Shown here one piece after another: positions 46,219 through 56,000 of a DNA stretch of 64,000 nt. A model generated the notes under the pieces. That model was not told the origin of the DNA, searched no databases, and saw only the letters and a program-made list of their open reading frames with translations. Source of the stretch: an uncultured Lachnospiraceae bacterium (GTDB taxonomy: Bacteria; Bacillota; Clostridia; Lachnospirales; Lachnospiraceae); contig CADBRN010000037.1 in the NCBI GenBank assembly GCA_902797025.1, positions 1 to 64,000 of the forward strand, written 5' to 3'. The translations under genes were made by a program, and so were the position numbers. Position 1 is the stretch's first letter, and the number at the start of each line of letters is the position of its first letter.

Positions 46219-47172
46219 ATGACAGATGTTACGGCATTGGGAGAGGTGCTGATTGATTTTACGCCATGTGGGATGTCGGAGGCGGGAAGAAACCTGTTTG
46301 AACAAAACCCGGGCGGGGCACCCGCAAATGTTCTCGCGGCGCTCTCCAAAATGGGACGGCGGACGGCATTCATAGGAAAAGTCGGGGATGATCTGCACGG
46401 TGCGTTTCTCAGGAAAACACTCGAGGATCTCGGAATTGATACTTCGGGTATGATCACGGATCCGGATTATTTTACGACGCTTGCGTTTGTCGGTCTGGAG
46501 AACGGGGAGAGAAGTTTTTCATTTGCGAGAAAACCGGGGGCGGATACGCAGCTGCGGCCGGATGAAATTCCGGAAAAGCTTCTGAAGGAGACCCGGATTT
46601 TCCACTTCGGATCCCTGTCGCTTACGGACGAGCCGGCGCGCTCGGCGACGCTTTTTGCGGTGAAGACCGCGAAAGAAAACGGAGCTCTGATTCCGTATGA
46701 CCCAAATTACCGCGCTCCGCTCTGGTCTGACGAAGAGCATGCCAGGGAGCAGATGCGGTCGGTTATTCCTTACGTTGACATTATGAAGATTTCGGATGAG
46801 GAGTGTGCGCTTCTGACAGACGAGGACGAGCCGGCGGCGGCAGCGGAAAGACTGCTGCAGCAGGGCGTTCGATGTGTATTTGTGACACTGGGGGAAGACG
46901 GGGCGCTTTTCAGAACGAAAGAGTTCGAGGTTACGGAGCCGGGGATGAGGGGTAAGGCGGTCGATACAACCGGCGCCGGCGACTCCTTCTGGGGCGGGAT
47001 CCTTTATGAGTTTGTATCGGGAAATTTAAATCCGGACCGGATCGGGCGCGAGACAGCACAGAAGATGCTCCGCTTTGCGAACACAGTAGCGGGACTGTGC
47101 GTGCAGAAGCGAGGAGCGATCCCTGCGATGCCGACGCTTGAAGAAGTTGTACGCGCGATGAATGCCCGGTAG
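46219..47172 (+). CDS. scrK: Fructokinase (PfkB family)
   Basis: A 317-residue sugar kinase phosphorylating the fructose released by ScrB. The start ALGEVLIDFTP and NPGGAPANVLAALSKMG are PfkB signature 1; VDTTGAGDSFWGG near residue 255 is signature 2 with the catalytic Asp and anion hole. It completes the operon transport-hydrolysis-phosphorylation. The next gene is convergent. Confidence 0.93.
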   Translation: MTDVTALGEVLIDFTPCGMSEAGRNLFEQNPGGAPANVLAALSKMGRRTAFIGKVGDDLHGAFLRKTLEDLGIDTSGMITDPDYFTTLAFVGLENGERSFSFARKPGADTQLRPDEIPEKLLKETRIFHFGSLSLTDEPARSATLFAVKTAKENGALIPYDPNYRAPLWSDEEHAREQMRSVIPYVDIMKISDEECALLTDEDEPAAAAERLLQQGVRCVFVTLGEDGALFRTKEFEVTEPGMRGKAVDTTGAGDSFWGGILYEFVSGNLNPDRIGRETAQKMLRFANTVAGLCVQKRGAIPAMPTLEEVVRAMNAR

Positions 47173-47199
47173 AACCTCACATATGGAACCCCGCGGCAT

Positions 47200-47847
47200 T
47201 CACATATGGAAACATTTTTTCATGTCTCCGAGTTCGCCGAATACGATCAGCGTCATGTCGCTTCGCAGGACAAGGTCGGGGGAGACGCTCACGTACAGTT
47301 TCCCGTTCTTTTTGTAAGCGACGACATTGACGCTGTGTACGCGGCGGATGTTCAGCTCTGCGATGGATTTTCCGAGCCACTTCTCCGGGATAGAGACCTC
47401 CAGAACCGCATGATCCGCATCCACTTCGATATAGTCGAGGATGTGATTGGAAGTGTAGCGGATGGACACCCACTTGGCAAATTCGCGTTCCGGGTAGATG
47501 ACATCATCCGCACCGTTGCGGCGCAGAAATTTTTCCTGAACGGCGGAGGTTGCACGGGAGACGACCAGTTTTGCGCCGAGCTCGTGAAGAAGTGATGTCG
47601 TCTCGAGGGAATTGAGAAAATTGTTTCCGATCGTCACGATGCACACATCGTAATTGCGTGCGCCGAGGGATTTCAGAAATTCGACATCCGTGCTGTCGCC
47701 GATCTGTGCATTTGTGACATAGGGGAGAACATCGTTGACACGTTCCTCATCCTGATCGACTGCCATCGTCTCATGGCCAAGCTCATTCAGCTTGAGAGCG
47801 ATTTCCTTACCAAAAGAACCAAGTCCGATCAATAATATTGATTTCAT
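47200..47847 (-). CDS. ktrA: KtrA/TrkA-type potassium channel gating subunit
   Basis: A 215-residue cytoplasmic regulator. The N-terminal Rossmann RCK_N domain begins KSILLIGLGSFGKEIALKLNELG with the GxGxxG nucleotide loop; the C-terminal RCK_C domain is about 130-215 (VLEVSIPEKWLGKSIAELNI). It forms an octameric ring that opens KtrB on ATP binding; KtrA family members may also bind cyclic di-AMP. Encoded 33 bp after ktrB on the same strand. Confidence 0.93.
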   Translation of the reverse strand: MKSILLIGLGSFGKEIALKLNELGHETMAVDQDEERVNDVLPYVTNAQIGDSTDVEFLKSLGARNYDVCIVTIGNNFLNSLETTSLLHELGAKLVVSRATSAVQEKFLRRNGADDVIYPEREFAKWVSIRYTSNHILDYIEVDADHAVLEVSIPEKWLGKSIAELNIRRVHSVNVVAYKKNGKLYVSVSPDLVLRSDMTLIVFGELGDMKKCFHM

Positions 47848-47880
47848 ATTTACAGCCCTTTCTGTTTCCTTTCTGAATTT

Positions 47881-49290
47881 TTATCCGATCATAAGATTTT
47901 CTTTCGGGTAGCGGCCGCCGGCGGACTGCGCGCGCGTCTGCGTCGCGTAGATCAGGGTCAGGCCTCCGACGCGCCCGAAGAACATCAGAAAAATAAGTAT
48001 GAGCTTTGAGCAAAGCCCGAGTGACGGAGTGATGCCGAGTGTCAGTCCGACGGTGCCGACGGCCGAGGAAGCTTCAAAGATACACCGTGTAATCGGAAGC
48101 TGCTCATGGATGCTGATGATTACCGCGCCGAGCGTCATCAGGAAAATGTACATCAGAAAAATCGTCGCAGCGGTCCGGATCGCCGAGGAATCAAGCCGGC
48201 GGCGAAACAGATTTGCGTCTTCCTTCCGTCTGAAGACGGCGAATGTCGTGACAAAAAGAACGGCGATGGTCGTTGTTTTCATACCGCCGGCGGTAGATCC
48301 CGGGGAGCCGCCGATCAGCATCAGCGCAGTCATCACGGTCTGCCCTGCATCGCTCATCTTTGTGAGGTCGGTCGTGTTAAAACCGGCGGTTCTCGGTGTG
48401 ATCGCCTGGAAAAGCGAGGCGAGAATCCTCTCGCCGAGCGGGTAATCACTGTATTCAGCGAGAAAGAAGCAAATCGTCGGAACGATGATCAAAATCGCGG
48501 TCACGGTCAGAATTACCTTCGTCTGCATCCGGTAACGGCGGAAGTGCAGGTGGTTATCGTGCAGATCGGACCAGGTCAGAAATCCGATTCCGCCTACGAC
48601 GATCAGCGACATGATGACGATATTGACAACGGGCGATGCCGCGTAGGAGGTGAGCGAAGCGTATGGGGTGTCAGGCGTCGCGGTCAGATCGAAGCCGGCG
48701 TTGCAGAACGCCGAGATCGCATGGAAAAATGCCATCCAGATACCGCGCGCGCCGCACCGGCTCACGAAGACCGGCATCATGATCAGCGCCCCGGTGATTT
48801 CGATGATCATGGTTGCTTTCAGAATAAAACCGGTCAGGCGAACAATGCCCCCGATTGTCGGAAGAGACATCGCATCCTGCATTGTACTGCGGGTTTTCAG
48901 CGAAATTCTCCGGCCGGAGACAAGAAAGATGAAAGCGGCCATCGTCACGACGCCCATTCCGCCGATCTGGATCAGCGTGAGGATCACAGCCTGTCCGAAA
49001 TACGACCAGTAGAGTGCAGTGCTCCGCACGACGAGTCCCGTAACGCAGACCGCAGAGGTGGCTGTGAACAGGGCATCGTAAAACGGGGTCACGGTGCCGG
49101 TTTTCGTCGAAATCGGAAGCATAAGCAGCAGCGCGCCCGCGAGTATGACGGCGGCGAACCCGAACACGATGATCTGGAAAGAGGTAGGTTTCAGTTTTTT
49201 CAATCGATTAACCAAAGACGTAAACTCCAAGTCTGTTTGAATCAAACTGAGTTTAGCACACTTTGAACGATTTGGATATGAAAGTTTCAT
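47881..49290 (-). CDS. ktrB: KtrB/TrkH-type potassium uptake channel
   Basis: A 469-residue channel with four pore-loop repeats, each with a selectivity-filter glycine: TSAVCVTGL, SAFCNAGFDL, TPRTAGFNTTD and SAVGTVGLTLG. The first 35 residues are hydrophilic and longer than in Bacillus KtrB. Likely Na+-dependent K+ uptake with KtrA, fitting the apparent Na+ economy suggested by the V-ATPase. AAGGAAA precedes the ATG. Confidence 0.94.
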   Translation of the reverse strand: MKLSYPNRSKCAKLSLIQTDLEFTSLVNRLKKLKPTSFQIIVFGFAAVILAGALLLMLPISTKTGTVTPFYDALFTATSAVCVTGLVVRSTALYWSYFGQAVILTLIQIGGMGVVTMAAFIFLVSGRRISLKTRSTMQDAMSLPTIGGIVRLTGFILKATMIIEITGALIMMPVFVSRCGARGIWMAFFHAISAFCNAGFDLTATPDTPYASLTSYAASPVVNIVIMSLIVVGGIGFLTWSDLHDNHLHFRRYRMQTKVILTVTAILIIVPTICFFLAEYSDYPLGERILASLFQAITPRTAGFNTTDLTKMSDAGQTVMTALMLIGGSPGSTAGGMKTTTIAVLFVTTFAVFRRKEDANLFRRRLDSSAIRTAATIFLMYIFLMTLGAVIISIHEQLPITRCIFEASSAVGTVGLTLGITPSLGLCSKLILIFLMFFGRVGGLTLIYATQTRAQSAGGRYPKENLMIG

Positions 49291-49345
49291 TGTAAAATTT
49301 CCTTACCCATATTTTACAAACGGGAGGTAACCGGCTTTACATTTT

Positions 49346-49388
49346 CTCCGTAATATAGATGCTGTCAATCAATTTGCACATTACGGAG
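49346..49388 (+). promoter_or_regulatory. Inverted repeat overlapping the pstS ribosome binding site
   Basis: CTCCGTAAT (49346-49354) is the exact inverse of ATTACGGAG (49380-49388), which contains the pstS Shine-Dalgarno GGAGG (49385-49389). If transcription starts upstream of 49346 the mRNA could fold to hide the site. If TAATAT at 49351-49356 is the -10 box, only the right arm is transcribed and the repeat would act as DNA. TTTACA repeats at 49313-49318 and 49336-49341 may be phosphate-regulator half-sites. Confidence 0.4.
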
Positions 49389-49398
49389 GATGCAAGAT

Positions 49399-50349
49399 AT
49401 GAAAAAGAAACCGATGATTTCCGTTCTCGCAGCAGTGACGGTGGCTTCGATGGTATTTGCTGCCTGCGGATCCGCAGGATCCGGAAGCGGTTCCGGAGAC
49501 GCGGCAAAGAGCTCTGAAAAAAGCTCCGCAACATCTTCAGCCGCTGCTTCGGCATCCGGCGCTTCGGATGGCTCTTCTTCGAATACCAATGCTTCAAAGG
49601 ATCTGTCCGGTACAGTCGCCACGAACGGTTCTACTTCGATGGAAGAAGTGATCGGCGCGCTGTCTGAGCAGTTCATGGCGGACAATCCGAATGTGACCGT
49701 CACGTATGACGCAACCGGATCCGGGACAGGAATTGAGTCGGTAAATAATGGCTCCTGCGACATCGGCCTCTCGTCCAGAAAGCTGAAGGATGAGGAAACA
49801 TCAAAAGGGCTGACGGCTACAACCGTGGCGCTGGACGGGATCGCTATTATCGTCAATGCGGATAATCCGATCAGTGACCTTTCTGTTGATCAGATCGCGT
49901 CAATTTTCAAAGGAGAGACGGCAAACTGGAAAGATATCGAAGGCGGATCGGACGGAGAGATTTCCTGCATCGGACGTGAGGCGGGATCCGGAACGAGAGA
50001 TGGTTTTGAGGATATCACCGGAACGAAGGATGCCTGCAAACTTACGCAGGAGCTGACTTCCACCGGCGCCGTCATCGAGGCGGTCAAAAACAGCCCCAAC
50101 GCGATCGGATACGCTTCTTTTTCGGCGGTCGCCGGACAGGATGGGATCAAGGCACTGACAGTCGGCGGAGTTGCGTGCACGGAGGAGAAAATCGCGGATG
50201 GAAGCTATGTGATTCAGAGACCGTTCAATCTCGTCACGAAGGAGGGAGCACAGCTCAGCGCAGAGGCTCAGGCGTTCTTCGATTTCGCCACATCGAAAGA
50301 TGCGGCAGATCTCATCAAAGGAGCAGGCGCTGTCCCGGCGTCGAAGTAA
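49399..50349 (+). CDS. pstS: Phosphate-binding lipoprotein PstS
   Basis: A 316-residue lipoprotein. Signal peptide with lipobox VFAACG, then a long Ser/Ala/Gly linker, then the phosphate-binding fold starting LSGTVATNGSTSMEEVIGAL. The ATGSGTGIESV loop, IGLSSRKLKDEE and GREAGSGTRDGFEDI hold phosphate-binding residues. ATG 49399 is nine bases from GGAGG; an ATG at 49390 directly abuts the site and is less likely. First gene of a complete pst-pho operon. Confidence 0.95.
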   Translation: MKKKPMISVLAAVTVASMVFAACGSAGSGSGSGDAAKSSEKSSATSSAAASASGASDGSSSNTNASKDLSGTVATNGSTSMEEVIGALSEQFMADNPNVTVTYDATGSGTGIESVNNGSCDIGLSSRKLKDEETSKGLTATTVALDGIAIIVNADNPISDLSVDQIASIFKGETANWKDIEGGSDGEISCIGREAGSGTRDGFEDITGTKDACKLTQELTSTGAVIEAVKNSPNAIGYASFSAVAGQDGIKALTVGGVACTEEKIADGSYVIQRPFNLVTKEGAQLSAEAQAFFDFATSKDAADLIKGAGAVPASK

Positions 50350-50355
50350 AGCGAT

Positions 50356-51273
50356 ATGACTGAAACGACTGCATCAGCCGGAAAGCTGAAAAAAACAGCC
50401 GGTACGCAGGCAACTCTGGAAAACGGCGTTCACGCCGTTTTCCTTCTGTGCGGAGTTCTTGCGATCGGTTTTGTGCTCTGTATCTCGGTCTACCTGATTA
50501 TTGCCGGAATTCCGGCCATTCATAAGATCGGTTTTATCAAATTCATCACAGGAACGAAATGGATGCCGACTGCTACAACGACAGAACCTTCTTTTGGAAT
50601 CCTTCCGTTTATCCTCACGAGCATATACGGAACCGCGGGGGCAATGGCGATCGGTATTCCGGTCGGTCTGCTCACCGCACTTTTTCTTACGAAGGCCGCG
50701 CCGAAACGGCTTTCGTCCGTGATCCGTTCCGCAGTTGAACTGCTCGCCGGAATTCCTTCTGTTGTTTATGGTCTTGTCGGGATGATCGTTCTGGTTCCAT
50801 TGATCGCGAAGCTGTTCAGGATCTCTTCCGGCGCGACGCTGTTTGCGGCGATCCTGGTGCTGTCCATCATGGTGCTCCCGTCGATCATCAATGTATCGGC
50901 AACTGCGCTTGATGCGGTGCCGCAGGAGTATGAGAGCGCATCGCTCGCGCTTGGAGCGACAAAGACAGAGACGTATTTCCGCGTTTCTCTTCCGGCAGCG
51001 AAGAGTGGCGTAGCAGCTTCGATCGTTCTTGGAATCGGCCGGGCGATCGGAGAGGCGATGGCGATCATCATGGTATCCGGAAACGTCGCAAATATGCCGG
51101 GGCTGCTGAAATCCGTCCGTTTTATGACGACGGCAATTGCGTCTGAAATGTCGTATGCGGCGGTCGGTTCGCTGCAAAGAGAAGCTCTTTTCTCGATCGG
51201 ACTGATTCTGTTCTTGTTTATCATGATGATCAATGCAATTTTGAATCTTATGATCAAGAGAAAGAAGGTGTGA
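50356..51273 (+). CDS. pstC: Phosphate ABC transporter permease PstC
   Basis: A 305-residue permease with six membrane segments. The EAA-type loop ALDAVPQEYESASLALGATK contacts PstB. AGIPSVVYGLVGMIVLVPLI is a typical PstC segment. It starts six bases after pstS and overlaps pstA by four bases. Confidence 0.95.
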   Translation: MTETTASAGKLKKTAGTQATLENGVHAVFLLCGVLAIGFVLCISVYLIIAGIPAIHKIGFIKFITGTKWMPTATTTEPSFGILPFILTSIYGTAGAMAIGIPVGLLTALFLTKAAPKRLSSVIRSAVELLAGIPSVVYGLVGMIVLVPLIAKLFRISSGATLFAAILVLSIMVLPSIINVSATALDAVPQEYESASLALGATKTETYFRVSLPAAKSGVAASIVLGIGRAIGEAMAIIMVSGNVANMPGLLKSVRFMTTAIASEMSYAAVGSLQREALFSIGLILFLFIMMINAILNLMIKRKKV

Positions 51274-52178
51274 GCGTGAGCGTAAAAAATCCGGAACTCA
51301 GTGCGGAAATGCCGGCGTTAAGCGACAGTGAAAAGAAAAGCGCGGAAAGAAGGAAACTCTGGAACATCAACGCGAATTTCTGGCTCTGCTTCTGCGCGTT
51401 TCTGACGATGGCGCTGCTTGTATTTCTGATCGGGTATATCGCTTACCGCGGTGTTCCGCACCTGACATGGCAGCTGATCCGTTCGGAGACGAGTCATCTG
51501 AAACACACGATCGGCATTCTTCCGAATATCCTGAATACCCTCTATATCATTGTCATCACAATGGCGATCGCATTGCCGGTCAGTGTCGGCGCGGCGATTT
51601 ATCTGACGGAGTATGCCGGACGGACAAAACTCGCGAATATTATTGAATTCGCGACCGAGACACTCTCCGGAATTCCGTCTATTATCTACGGCCTGGTGGG
51701 CATGCTGATTTTTATTCAGATGTTCGGACTGAAGCAGGGAATTCTCGCCGGTGCGCTCACGCTTGTTATCATGATTATGCCGGTAATCATCCGCACGACA
51801 CAGGAGAGCCTCAAAACGGTTCCGGATGCTTACCGCGAAGGCGCGCTGGCTCTCGGCGCCGGAAAATGGCACATGATCCGAACGGTTGTACTCCCGAATG
51901 CGATCGACGGAATCGTGACGGGATGCATCCTGGGAATCGGACGGATCGTCGGCGAATCGGCGGCGCTGCTGTTCACAGCGGGATTTGGTCTTGTTCTGAA
52001 CGGTTTTGTGAAAGCAATGCAGTCTTCCTCCGCGACGCTGACCGTTGCGCTTTATGTCTACGCGAGCGAGCGCGGTGAGACGGACGTCGCATTTGCGATC
52101 GCGGTCATCCTGATGATTCTGACCTTCCTGATCAACCGGCTCGCGAAACTTGCGGCGAAAAAACTGAAAAAAGTCTGA
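51270..52178 (+). CDS. pstA: Phosphate ABC transporter permease PstA
   Basis: A 302-residue permease with a hydrophilic N-terminus of about 35 residues and six membrane segments. SLKTVPDAYREGALALGAGKW is the EAA loop and SGIPSIIYGLVGMLIFIQMFG the family segment. GTG 51270 lies inside the pstC stop region, so the two are coupled; a GTG six bases later is also possible. Confidence 0.95.
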   Translation: MSVSVKNPELSAEMPALSDSEKKSAERRKLWNINANFWLCFCAFLTMALLVFLIGYIAYRGVPHLTWQLIRSETSHLKHTIGILPNILNTLYIIVITMAIALPVSVGAAIYLTEYAGRTKLANIIEFATETLSGIPSIIYGLVGMLIFIQMFGLKQGILAGALTLVIMIMPVIIRTTQESLKTVPDAYREGALALGAGKWHMIRTVVLPNAIDGIVTGCILGIGRIVGESAALLFTAGFGLVLNGFVKAMQSSSATLTVALYVYASERGETDVAFAIAVILMILTFLINRLAKLAAKKLKKV

Positions 52179-52187
52179 AGAGGAAAT

Positions 52188-52952
52188 ATGATCGATATGA
52201 GTACAATTCTGGACGTAGAAAAACTGAATCTCTGGTACGGAGATCATCATGCGCTGAAGGATATTAATGTTGAAATTCCAAAGAACAGGATTACTGCGCT
52301 GATCGGCCCTTCCGGATGCGGAAAATCGACGTTTCTGAAGACCCTGAACCGTATGAATGATCTGGTTGCGGGCGTGAAAATCGAGGGAGACGTTCTTTAC
52401 AACGGGCAGAACATCTATGATCCGTCGGTGGATGTTACCTGGATCCGGAAACAGATCGGCATGGTATTCCAGAAGGCAAATCCGTTTCCGATGAGCATCT
52501 ACGACAATATCGCGTACGGACCGAGGACCCATGGAATCCGCTCAAGGGTAAGGCTGGACGAGATCGTCGAACGGACGCTGCGGGATGCGGCGATCTGGGA
52601 GGAAGTGAAGGACCGGCTGAAAAAGCCGGCGCTCGGTCTGTCGGGCGGACAGCAGCAGCGTCTCTGTATCGCGCGTGCGCTGGCGGTAGAACCGGACATT
52701 CTGCTGATGGATGAATCGACCTCCGCGCTGGATCCGATTTCGACCGGGAAAATCGAAGAGCTGGCGCAGCAGCTGAAGGAAAAATATACCGTCGTTATGG
52801 TTACGCACAATATGCAGCAGGCAGCCCGTATTTCCGACGAGTGTGCCTTCTTTCTGCTGGGGGAGCTCGTTGAGTTCAGCGCGACGGATAAGATGTTCTC
52901 GACTCCGACGGATAAGAGAACCGAGGATTATATCACAGGAAGGTTCGGATAA
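52188..52952 (+). CDS. pstB: Phosphate ABC transporter ATPase PstB
   Basis: A 254-residue ATPase. Walker [10 protein letters not shown]-loop [20 protein letters not shown], signature [15 protein letters not shown] and the H-loop [14 protein letters not shown] are all present. Walker B reads [12 protein letters not shown], with Ser in place of the usual Pro after the catalytic Glu, a mild oddity. It starts nine bases after pstA. Confidence 0.95.
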   Translation: MIDMSTILDVEKLNLWYGDHHALKDINVEIPKNRITALIGPSGCGKSTFLKTLNRMNDLVAGVKIEGDVLYNGQNIYDPSVDVTWIRKQIGMVFQKANPFPMSIYDNIAYGPRTHGIRSRVRLDEIVERTLRDAAIWEEVKDRLKKPALGLSGGQQQRLCIARALAVEPDILLMDESTSALDPISTGKIEELAQQLKEKYTVVMVTHNMQQAARISDECAFFLLGELVEFSATDKMFSTPTDKRTEDYITGRFG

Positions 52953-52954
52953 TT

Positions 52955-53608
52955 ATGCGCAGCGTGTATATGGCGGAGCTCGAAGAGCTCAATAAAAAAA
53001 TGATTTCGATGGGAATGCTCTGTGAAAATTCTGTCGCGAAGGCGGCGCAGTCACTGGTCGGCCTTGACCGCGATCTCGCGGCGGAGGTGGTGGCAAAACG
53101 TGAGGAGATCAATCGTGAAGAGCGCGAGATCGAGAATTTCTGCATCAGGCTTCTTCTTACTCAGCAGCCGGTCGCCCGGGATCTCCGCATGATTTCATCC
53201 GCGCTGAAGATGGTGACCGATATGGAACGAATCGGTGATCAGAGTACGGACATCGCGGATGTGGTACGCGCATCATCGTTGCAGAAGATTCCGGAAGGAT
53301 TGAATTTCCGGGAGATGGCCGAATCGGTGATTCACATGGTCACGAAAAGCATCGACGCATTTGTCAATCAGGATGCGGTTGTCGCAGATGCTATAATCAG
53401 TTATGATGACGTGGTAGACAGTTATTTTGATTCGATCAAAGGAAAGCTGGTCGGTCTTCTGAAAAATGACAAATCCGATACCACGGATATGCTGGATCTT
53501 CTGATGATTGCAAAATATTTTGAGCGTACGGGAGATCATGCGGTAAATATCGCAAACTGGGTTATTTTCAGTGTGACCGGAGAGAACAGAGGAGTTCAGG
53601 GAAAGTGA
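52955..53608 (+). CDS. phoU: PhoU, phosphate signalling regulator
   Basis: A 217-residue all-helical protein with two PhoU three-helix repeats; the metal-binding E/DxxxD motifs appear as MERIGDQSTDIADV and FERTGDHAVNIANW. It couples transporter activity to the PhoR kinase. It follows pstB by two bases, and its stop overlaps the response-regulator start by four. Confidence 0.95.
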   Translation: MRSVYMAELEELNKKMISMGMLCENSVAKAAQSLVGLDRDLAAEVVAKREEINREEREIENFCIRLLLTQQPVARDLRMISSALKMVTDMERIGDQSTDIADVVRASSLQKIPEGLNFREMAESVIHMVTKSIDAFVNQDAVVADAIISYDDVVDSYFDSIKGKLVGLLKNDKSDTTDMLDLLMIAKYFERTGDHAVNIANWVIFSVTGENRGVQGK

Positions 53609-54288
53609 TTTTTTGCGTAGAGGATGATGACAGTATCCGTGAACTGATGATTTATACGCTGAATGCATCCGGATTTGAGACGGTCGGCTGCGAGAATGCC
53701 GCCTCGTTCTGGGATGCACTGAAAAAAGAAAAGAACCCGCAGCTTGTTCTTCTGGATATCATGCTGCCGGATGAAGACGGCATTTCGATTCTCAAGAAGC
53801 TCCGGTCTTACGCGCTGACGGCCGGGATTCCGGTGATTATGGCGACTGCAAAGGGGACGGAGTACGATAAGGTGATCGGTCTGGACCTCGGTGCGGACGA
53901 TTATCTCGCGAAGCCGTTTGGAATGATGGAGATGGTTTCGCGCGTGAAGGCGGTACTTCGAAGAGCACACGGAGATACCGCGCGGAGGCTTTTTATCGGG
54001 AAGCTGGAAATCGATGAAAAAAAGCATGATGTGACGGTCGCCGGGAAAAAGGTCAGCCTGACGCTGAAGGAATATGAGCTTCTGAAGCTGCTGATGAAAA
54101 ATCCGGGCCGTGTGTTTACGCGCGATGAGTTGTTGCTTTCTGTATGGGAATCCGATTACAGCGGCGAGACAAGAACGGTGGATGTTCATGTCGGGACACT
54201 TCGTGCGAAGCTCGGAAAAGAAGGCAGCCGGATTGAAACAGTACGCGGGGTCGGTTACCGGATGAGTGACGCGGGAAAATCCTTATGA
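53605..54288 (+). CDS. phoB: PhoB/PhoP-type response regulator
   Basis: A 227-residue OmpR-family regulator. Receiver 1-120 with acidic D7/D8/D9 region, phosphoacceptor D51 in LLDIMLPDEDG and a lysine in LAKPFGMME; winged-helix DNA-binding domain about 130-225 (LTLKEYELLKLLMKNPGRVF, ETVRGVGYRM). GTG start with GGAGTTCAGGG upstream. In the pst operon, so it presumably autoregulates it. Confidence 0.92.
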   Translation: MIFCVEDDDSIRELMIYTLNASGFETVGCENAASFWDALKKEKNPQLVLLDIMLPDEDGISILKKLRSYALTAGIPVIMATAKGTEYDKVIGLDLGADDYLAKPFGMMEMVSRVKAVLRRAHGDTARRLFIGKLEIDEKKHDVTVAGKKVSLTLKEYELLKLLMKNPGRVFTRDELLLSVWESDYSGETRTVDVHVGTLRAKLGKEGSRIETVRGVGYRMSDAGKSL

Positions 54289-55976
54289 AAAAACATATAT
54301 TTCGGGCTATGTTTTACATGGCGATCGGGATCCTGCTGGTTTCCTTCGCGCTCAGCATTGCGCTGCTGAACGAACATGATTCTGCCGTCTCACGAGCGGA
54401 ACTGCGCAGTGAGCTGGAGCTGATCGCCGAAGGAGTGCAGCTTGAGGGAAAGCCATACCTGAAAAATCTGAACATTGATGATACGAGGATCACATGGGTG
54501 GCGGGCGACGGGACGGTCCGTTATGATTCGGTGAAGAACGCATCCCGGATGGCGAATCACGCGGATCGTGAAGAAATCCGGAGAGCACTGCAAAGTGCGA
54601 ATGGCTACGGTGAGAGCACGCGTTATTCCGATACGATGATGAGCCGCTATCTTTACTGCGCGAAGCGGCTGGATGACGGGTCGGTGATCCGCGTCTCCAG
54701 GGGGACCAACACGGTGCTCGCGATGACGATAACGATGATACAGCCGATCTGCATCGTGCTCCTTGCGGCGACTGTATTCGCGGCGATTCTTTCCAATCGT
54801 CTTTCGAGAAAGATCGTCGAGCCGATCAATTGCCTGAATCTTGAAGATCCGCTTGCAAATGAGCAGTATGATGAGCTTGCGCCGCTTCTGCGGCGAATGG
54901 ACAGGCAGCAGCATCAGCTGAGGAGACAGGAGAGCGAGCTGAACCAGAGACAGGAAGAGCTCGACACGATCATAGACAATATGTACGAGGGACTCGTTCT
55001 TCTCGGAAATCACGGCAATATTGTCAGTATCAATAACGCCGCGCTTCGCATCCTCGGCGCGGATCCGGACTGTGTGGGGAAGAATATTCTTGCGGTCAAT
55101 CGGAATGTAGATCTCCAGATGTCCGTGAGCGACGCCCTCGGCGGGACCGAGAGTGATAAAATTGTCCGCATTGGCGGGGCGGTTTATCAGATCACGGCAT
55201 CCCCGGTTCAGCCCGGTCATGAGGTACGCGGTGCGGCGTTGATGTTGATCGACGTCACAGAAAAAGAAAAATCGGAGCAGGTGCGTCGGGAATTCTCGGC
55301 GAATGTATCACATGAGCTGCGCACGCCGCTTCATTCAATATCGGGATATGCGGAGCTTTTGAAGAGCGGAATGGTCCGCGGCGGGGATGTACAGCCGTTC
55401 GCGGCGAAAATCTATCAGGAGGCGCAGAGGATGATCCGCCTTGTCGAGGATATCATCAATCTGTCCCATCTCGACGAAGGTGCCGGTGAAATGGGATGGG
55501 CGGAGGCTGATCTTTCCGAAATTGTCCGTCAGACCGTCGAGAGGCTGCAGGAGACGGCGGCGGCGAAAAATGTGACGATTTCCTTCGACGGAGAACCTGC
55601 AAGGCTCGATTGTATCGCGCATCTGATGCAGGAGATCGTTTATAATCTTTGCGACAATGCCATTAAGTATAATAAAGACGGCGGCACGGTCCATGTTACC
55701 GTGCGAAACAAAAAAGAAAAAGTCATCCTCAATGTAAAGGATACCGGAATCGGTATTCCGGAGGATCAGCAGGGCCGCGTCTTCGAGCGCTTTTACCGGG
55801 TTGATAAAAGCCGGTCGAAAGAAGTCGGCGGCACGGGTCTCGGTCTGTCGATCGTAAAACATGCGGCGCTTGTTCACCGTGCGAAAATCGATCTGAAGAG
55901 CAAACCCGGAAGCGGGACGATGATCAAGATCGTATTTCCGAAACATATACCGATAAAAAACGTGGCTGCTTCATAA
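54285..55976 (+). CDS. phoR: PhoR-type sensor histidine kinase
   Basis: A 563-residue kinase: N-terminal membrane helix (about 8-27), an extracytoplasmic segment (about 28-145), second helix (about 147-168), a linker and PAS domain (about 220-330), HisKA with H343 in NVSHELRTPLHSISGYAELL, and HATPase_c with the N-box DNAIKYN, VKDTGIGIPEDQQGRVFERF and GGTGLGLSIVKH. The extracytoplasmic loop is large for PhoR. Coupled to the regulator gene by a 4-bp overlap. Confidence 0.93.
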   Translation: MKKHIFRAMFYMAIGILLVSFALSIALLNEHDSAVSRAELRSELELIAEGVQLEGKPYLKNLNIDDTRITWVAGDGTVRYDSVKNASRMANHADREEIRRALQSANGYGESTRYSDTMMSRYLYCAKRLDDGSVIRVSRGTNTVLAMTITMIQPICIVLLAATVFAAILSNRLSRKIVEPINCLNLEDPLANEQYDELAPLLRRMDRQQHQLRRQESELNQRQEELDTIIDNMYEGLVLLGNHGNIVSINNAALRILGADPDCVGKNILAVNRNVDLQMSVSDALGGTESDKIVRIGGAVYQITASPVQPGHEVRGAALMLIDVTEKEKSEQVRREFSANVSHELRTPLHSISGYAELLKSGMVRGGDVQPFAAKIYQEAQRMIRLVEDIINLSHLDEGAGEMGWAEADLSEIVRQTVERLQETAAAKNVTISFDGEPARLDCIAHLMQEIVYNLCDNAIKYNKDGGTVHVTVRNKKEKVILNVKDTGIGIPEDQQGRVFERFYRVDKSRSKEVGGTGLGLSIVKHAALVHRAKIDLKSKPGSGTMIKIVFPKHIPIKNVAAS

Positions 55977-56000
55977 TTTCCTGTGCATTTCCAGTCGGGC

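Noticed and set aside
48106..49266. 386-codon plus-strand frame
   Set aside because: Antisense of ktrB, composed of Asp/Arg/His-rich low-complexity sequence with no family likeness.
51318..52532. 404-codon minus-strand frame
   Set aside because: Antisense of pstA and the start of pstB.
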